In this document: in pieces, positions 22,418 through 26,520 of the stretch
Numbering within the stretch: position 1 is the first letter of the stretch
How the letters are laid out: each line of letters starts with the position of its first letter
From: an uncultured Collinsella sp.
Lineage (GTDB): Bacteria > Actinomycetota > Coriobacteriia > Coriobacteriales > Coriobacteriaceae
DNA length: 26,520 nucleotides
Direction: 5' to 3'
NCBI GenBank assembly: GCA_902492185.1
Contig: CABUKY010000014.1
Span: 1-26,520 of the forward strand
Program-made: the position numbers and the translations under genes
Notes under the pieces: model-generated
The model's input: only the letters and a program-made list of their open reading frames with translations
Databases searched by the model: none
Told to the model about the DNA's origin: nothing

Positions 22418-23332
22418 ATGGGTACGGTGAGAAACGCGCGCGTTAACCAGGGCGGCCCCAAGTGCGCCGGCATCGTCGGCCTTGGCCTCATCGGCGGTAG
22501 CTTTGCCCGCGGATATGCACAGGCGGGCGTCCGCGTGCTGGCCTGGGACCCCGATGACGATGTCATGACGGCCGCCAGCATGGGCACTGTCGCCGGAGAG
22601 CTCAACGACAAGACACTCGGCGAATGCGACATCATCGTCCTGGCCTGCTACCCCGAGGCCTGCATCGAGTGGCTCGAGACGCACGCCAAGGCGCTCGCCG
22701 ACGCCACCGACACCGACGCCATCATGGGCCCCGTGGTAATCGACACGGTGGGCGTCAAGGGCATCGTGTGCGAACGCGCCTTTGAGCTTGCCCGCGAGCA
22801 CGGCTTTTACTTTGTGGGCGCGCACCCCATGGCGGGCACGCAGTACTCGGGCTATGCGCACTCCCGCGCCGGCCTGTTCCAGGGCGCTCCGCTCGTGCTC
22901 GTGCCGCCCGCGGTGGACGACGCGCTCAAGCTGGAACTTTTGGGCCAGGTGCGCGAGATGGTGCGCCCCTTGGGCTTTGGCAAGTTCAGCGTGACCAGCG
23001 CCGCCGAGCACGACCGCGTCATCGCCTTCACGAGCCAGCTTGCGCACGTGGTGTCCAACGCCTACGTCAAGAGCCCGACCGCCCAGGTCCACCACGGCTT
23101 TTCAGCCGGTAGCTACCGCGATCTCACCCGCGTGGCGCACCTCAACCCGCAAATGTGGTCCGAGCTCATGATCGACGACGCCGACGCGCTTGCCTTCGAG
23201 ATCGACCACCTGATCGAGTCGCTCGGCGCCTACAGCCGTGCGCTCAAGGACCGCGACCAGCGCTATCTGGAGAATCTCCTTGCCGAGGGCGACCGCATCA
23301 AGCGCGCACTCGATGACGAGGCCTCCCACTAG
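22418..23332 (+). CDS. tyrA: Prephenate dehydrogenase
   Basis: TyrA oxidises prephenate to 4-hydroxyphenylpyruvate with NAD+, the tyrosine branch point. The 304-residue protein has the nucleotide-binding GLGLIGGS at 21-28, the substrate motif GAHPMAGT near residue 139, HDRVIAFTSQLAHVVSNA near 205 and the SAGSYRDLTRVA motif near 230. There is no chorismate mutase domain and no clear ACT domain at the C-terminus, so any tyrosine feedback would need another mechanism. It begins 3 bases after aroF, with GGAG 7 bases upstream overlapping the aroF end. Arogenate specificity cannot be excluded. Confidence 0.95.
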   Translation: MGTVRNARVNQGGPKCAGIVGLGLIGGSFARGYAQAGVRVLAWDPDDDVMTAASMGTVAGELNDKTLGECDIIVLACYPEACIEWLETHAKALADATDTDAIMGPVVIDTVGVKGIVCERAFELAREHGFYFVGAHPMAGTQYSGYAHSRAGLFQGAPLVLVPPAVDDALKLELLGQVREMVRPLGFGKFSVTSAAEHDRVIAFTSQLAHVVSNAYVKSPTAQVHHGFSAGSYRDLTRVAHLNPQMWSELMIDDADALAFEIDHLIESLGAYSRALKDRDQRYLENLLAEGDRIKRALDDEASH

Positions 23333-23368
23333 ACCACCCATCACGCCAGGTCGAAAGGACCGAAGCTT

Positions 23369-24475
23369 ATGGCGATTACCATCGATATCGACACTGCACG
23401 CCCCTACCAGGTGCATGTTGGCACGTTTTTGCTGGAGCAGGCGGGACCGCTCGTGCGCGCCACTGCCGGCGGCACCAAGGCCGTCATCGTGACGGACACC
23501 AACGTGGGCCCGCTCTACCAAATGCCTGTCAAACAGAGCCTGGAAGCGTCAGGCTACGAGGTAAACATCTACACCTTCGAGGCCGGCGAAGCACACAAGC
23601 GCGCCGAGACCTACATCAACATCTTGGAGTTTGTGGCCGAGCACGAGCTTTCGCGCTCCGACGTGATCGTGGCGCTCGGCGGCGGCGTCGTGGGCGACGT
23701 GGCCGGCTTTGTGGCCGCCACCTACATGCGTGGCTGCAAGTTTGTGCAGATCCCCACGAGCCTGCTCGCCATGGTGGACTCGTCGGTGGGCGGCAAGACG
23801 GCCATCGACCTGGCCGCCGGCAAAAATCTCGCCGGTGCCTTTTGGCAGCCGAGCGTGGTTATCGCCGACGTGGGATGCCTTGCCACCCTAACGCCTGAGC
23901 AGTTCGCCGACGGCTGCGGCGAGGTCGTCAAGCACGCCGTGATCGCCGACCCCGAGCTCTTCGCCGAGTTGGAGAAAACCCCGCTCACGCTGGAGCTGCT
24001 CAACCGCGGTGTGGCCCGCGTAGCACTCATCATCGCCCGCAATATCGACATCAAACGCGCCGTGGTCGTCGCCGACGAGCGCGAAACCAACCAGCGAAAG
24101 CTCCTCAACTTTGGACACAGCGCCGGACATGCCGTCGAGGCCTGCGAGAACTTTGAGCTGGGGCACGGCAACTGCGTTTCGATCGGCATGGGCATCATCA
24201 CGCGCGCCGCGGCCTTGCACGGCATTTGCGACGCCGAACTTCCCGCTCGCATCGAGGAGCTCTGCGCGCGCCACGGCCTCAAGACCCGCTGCAGGCTTTC
24301 GGCCGACGCCGTCTTTGCCGAGGCACTCCACGACAAAAAGCGCGCCGGTGACACTATCGACCTGGTAATTCCGCACGACATTGGCCGTTGCAGCATCGAC
24401 CGCACGCCGCTTTCCACTTTCCACGAACTCATTGCCGAGGGCCTCGGCCAGAAGGGAGACGCATCCGCATGCTAG
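23369..24475 (+). CDS. aroB: 3-dehydroquinate synthase
   Basis: AroB converts DAHP to 3-dehydroquinate using NAD+ and a divalent metal. The 368-residue protein has the nucleotide loop ALGGGVVGDVAGF (102-114), PTSLLAMVDSSVGGKTAID (129-147) and zinc ligands Glu185 (CGEVVKHA), His250 (FGHSAGHA) and His266 (ELGHGNCV), spaced as in known enzymes. The ATG has AAAGGA about 9 bases upstream. It is 36 bases after tyrA and overlaps aroA by 7 bases, which implies coupled translation. Confidence 0.96.
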   Translation: MAITIDIDTARPYQVHVGTFLLEQAGPLVRATAGGTKAVIVTDTNVGPLYQMPVKQSLEASGYEVNIYTFEAGEAHKRAETYINILEFVAEHELSRSDVIVALGGGVVGDVAGFVAATYMRGCKFVQIPTSLLAMVDSSVGGKTAIDLAAGKNLAGAFWQPSVVIADVGCLATLTPEQFADGCGEVVKHAVIADPELFAELEKTPLTLELLNRGVARVALIIARNIDIKRAVVVADERETNQRKLLNFGHSAGHAVEACENFELGHGNCVSIGMGIITRAAALHGICDAELPARIEELCARHGLKTRCRLSADAVFAEALHDKKRAGDTIDLVIPHDIGRCSIDRTPLSTFHELIAEGLGQKGDASAC

Positions 24476-25788
24476 CCCGCATCACCCCGTCCCCGCTCAA
24501 GGGCACCGTTCCCGCCATCGCATCCAAGTCGATGGCGCACCGCTTGATTATCTGCGCTGCGCTTGCCAACGGCGAGACACACGTCACCTGTAACACCACC
24601 TGCGCCGACATCGAGGCCACGGTGCGTTGCCTTACGGCCCTGGGCGCTCGCATCGAAACCGTCGAGGACGGCTTCCAGGTCCACCCCACTATGAAGAGTA
24701 TTGAGTTTGGCCTGCTCAAGGCCCTTGCCGGCGGCACGCTCGACTGCGGCGAAAGCGGCTCCACGCTGCGCTTTATACTGCCCGTCGCCTGCGCGCTGGG
24801 CGCAGAGGCCACCTTTGTGGGCCAGGGTCGTCTGGGCGCCCGCCCGCTGTCCCCGCTCTCGGACGAGATCATCGCCGCCGGCTGCGACCTACAGGGTCTG
24901 GGCGGTTTTCCGCTCAAGACGAGCGGACGCATGCGCCCGGGCACCTTTGTGCTGCCGGGAAACGTGAGCTCACAGTACATCTCGGGCCTACTGCTGGCAG
25001 CACCGCTGCTGGCCCAGCCCTCCTGCGTACAGGTGACTGGCCTCATTGAGAGCCGCCCCTACATCAACCTAACGATCCAGGCCATGAAGGCCTTTGGCGT
25101 TGAGGTCAACGTCGAGCGCATTCCGGCCAAGGACGGCCAGCCCGAGGTCACGAACTTCCGCGTGAGCAGCGGCTCGTACCGCACGCCCGGCAGCGTAGCC
25201 GTCGAGGGCGACTGGTCCAACGCCGCCTTTTGGCTGTGCGCCGGCGCCATCGGCTCCGACCCCATCACCGTGGAGGGTGTGTCGCTGAGCTCCGCACAGG
25301 GCGACCGCAACGTGCTTGCTGCGCTTTCGCGCTTTGGCGCCCGCATCGTGCGCTCCACCAACGCCGCCACCGTGCAGTCCGACAAGCTCGCCGGCTTTGA
25401 GATGAGTGCCCACGACATTCCCGACCTGGTACCCGTTATCTCGGCCGTGGCCTCGCTGGCACAGGGCCGCACCTTTATCCGCGATTGCGCCCGTCTGCGT
25501 ATCAAAGAATCCGACCGCCTGGTCACCACCACCCGCGAGCTCACCGCGCTGGGCGCGCAGGTGCGCATTGCCGGCGATGACCTCATCATCAAGGGTGTCG
25601 ATGCCTTTACCGGCGGCGAGGTCGATTCGCACAACGACCATCGCATCGCCATGATGGCCGCCATCGCCGCAAGCCGTGCCACCGGCGAGGTCGTGATCCA
25701 CGGCGCCGAGGCCGTCAACAAGTCCTATCCCGATTTCTTCGACCACTACCGCCTGCTGGGCGGCAAGGTCACACTCGAGGAGGAATAG
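24469..25788 (+). CDS. aroA: 3-phosphoshikimate 1-carboxyvinyltransferase (EPSP synthase)
   Basis: AroA transfers enolpyruvyl from PEP to shikimate 3-phosphate. The 439-residue protein has Lys20-Ser21 (SKSMAHRLIICAAL), GESGSTLRF (94-102), LGARPLSPLSDEI near 122-134, SQYISGLLLAAPL near 165, IKESDRL and the late DHRIAMMAAIAAS motif. The frame is open further upstream, but MLARITPSPLKG at 24469 matches the family start and has AAGGGAG upstream. It overlaps the aroB end by 7 bases and is 1 base from aroC. The GESGSTLRF form of the PEP loop differs from the E. coli GNAGTAMRP form and is found in some Gram-positive lineages. Confidence 0.96.
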   Translation: MLARITPSPLKGTVPAIASKSMAHRLIICAALANGETHVTCNTTCADIEATVRCLTALGARIETVEDGFQVHPTMKSIEFGLLKALAGGTLDCGESGSTLRFILPVACALGAEATFVGQGRLGARPLSPLSDEIIAAGCDLQGLGGFPLKTSGRMRPGTFVLPGNVSSQYISGLLLAAPLLAQPSCVQVTGLIESRPYINLTIQAMKAFGVEVNVERIPAKDGQPEVTNFRVSSGSYRTPGSVAVEGDWSNAAFWLCAGAIGSDPITVEGVSLSSAQGDRNVLAALSRFGARIVRSTNAATVQSDKLAGFEMSAHDIPDLVPVISAVASLAQGRTFIRDCARLRIKESDRLVTTTRELTALGAQVRIAGDDLIIKGVDAFTGGEVDSHNDHRIAMMAAIAASRATGEVVIHGAEAVNKSYPDFFDHYRLLGGKVTLEEE

Positions 25789-25789
25789 C

Positions 25790-26520
25790 ATGTCCTCGAC
25801 CTTTGGCAACGTCTTGCACTTAAGCATCTTCGGCCAGTCGCACTCCCCCGCTATCGGCTGCTCGCTCGATGGCATTCCGGCGGGCATCGCCGTGGACCAG
25901 GAGAAGCTGCAGGCCTTCCTCGACCGTCGCGCTCCCGGTCGCGACGAGACCGCGACCAAACGCCGCGAGGCCGACGCCGCCCACATCATCGCCGGTGTTG
26001 TCGATGGACATACCACCGGCGCGCCCATCGCCGCGATTATCGAGAACACCAACACGCGCTCCAAGGATTACTCCGAGCTGCGCCGCAGGCCCCGCCCTGG
26101 GCACGCAGACTTTCCGGCGCGTGTGAAGTACCACAACATGCACGACGTCGCCGGCGGCGGGCACTTCTCCGGCCGTCTGACGGCCCCTCTATGCATCGCC
26201 GGCGGGATCGCGCTGCAGGCGCTCGAGGCCCGCGGCATTCAGGTCATGGCGCACGTCGCGCAGATCGGCGGCATCTCCGACCTGCCGATGGACGATATGG
26301 TCTATCGTGAGGCCGACCGCAAGGCGATCCTTACGAACGATCTGCCGTGCATTGACGCCGCCGCAGCCGGCCGCATGCGCGAGGAGATCCTGGCCGCGCG
26401 CGACGAACTCGACAGCATCGGCGGCATCGTGGAGTGCGGCATTTACGGGCTTCCCGCGGGCATCGGTGACCCCATGTTCGACGGCATCGAGAACCGCATC
26501 GCGCAAATCGCGTTTGGCAT
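25790..26520 (+). CDS. aroC: Chorismate synthase, 5' part (cut by the window end)
   Basis: The open frame runs from ATG 25790, 1 base after the aroA stop, to the last base without a stop, about 243 residues. Start MSSTFGNVLHLSIFGQSHSP is the chorismate synthase N-terminus, with GQSHS where most have GESHG. Later RRRPGRDE-type RAPGRDETATKRREAD, IENTNTRSKDYSELRRRPRPGHAD, and GGGHFSGRLTAPLC follow. The enzyme makes chorismate from EPSP using reduced FMN. GGAGGAAT just upstream of the start is the Shine-Dalgarno, inside the end of aroA. The C-terminal one-third lies outside the window. Confidence 0.93.
   Translation, partial: MSSTFGNVLHLSIFGQSHSPAIGCSLDGIPAGIAVDQEKLQAFLDRRAPGRDETATKRREADAAHIIAGVVDGHTTGAPIAAIIENTNTRSKDYSELRRRPRPGHADFPARVKYHNMHDVAGGGHFSGRLTAPLCIAGGIALQALEARGIQVMAHVAQIGGISDLPMDDMVYREADRKAILTNDLPCIDAAAAGRMREEILAARDELDSIGGIVECGIYGLPAGIGDPMFDGIENRIAQIAFG

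Noticed and set aside
21404..23095. 563-residue open frame on the minus strand opposite aroF and tyrA
   Set aside because: It lies antisense to two clear genes, its composition (Ala, Gly, His, Val, Asp) is typical of the complement of GC-rich codons, and no motif or ribosome-binding site supports it.
1..26520. CRISPR array or prophage
   Set aside because: No regularly spaced repeats, cas-like genes or phage structural genes were found on either strand.

Overview
The window is about 60% GC and looks like the chromosome of a Coriobacteriia member, most likely Collinsella or a close relative. The family content, the gene order, the frequent TTG starts and the Coriobacteriia-like protein sequences suggest this. 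The genus is an inference from reading, not from a search. Most of the window is dense housekeeping DNA. Bases 1-21187 are transcribed almost entirely from the minus strand, and the last 5 kb from the plus strand.

Left end (1-1312): the tail of a probable Y-family DNA polymerase, then an accessory island. The island holds a REP-associated tyrosine transposase (RAYT) set among several short GTAG...CTAC palindromic units, including a perfect 37-bp inverted repeat. It is the most unusual structure in the window. Next comes a minus-strand translation/NAD block (1310-5312): rplU-rpmA, an intrinsic terminator, then obgE-nadD-yqeK-rsfS, which ends in a second terminator.

Middle (5380-18208): a compact cell-shape operon, mreB-mreC-mreD-mrdA(PBP2)-rodA. 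It runs on through a frameshifted DUF697-like gene into a radical SAM/DUF2344 pair of unknown function. Upstream of mreB lie a membrane-anchored TPR protein, a cyclophilin and a membrane-anchored double zinc-ribbon protein. Six of the genes on this strand start with TTG behind good Shine-Dalgarno sequences.

Right part (18312-26520): a CtpE-like P-type cation ATPase with a long lysine/arginine-rich tail, preceded by a complete tRNA-Arg(CCG) gene with its own promoter and terminator. The divergent plus-strand operon aroF-tyrA-aroB-aroA-aroC (the last gene cut by the window end) makes chorismate and starts the tyrosine branch. A plus-oriented intrinsic terminator lies upstream of aroF, where there is no upstream plus-strand gene to terminate, so it is probably an attenuator.

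No CRISPR array, prophage or obviously new multigene system was seen. The best candidates for novelty are the REP/RAYT island, the aroF leader, and the uncharacterised proteins around the cell-shape cluster.
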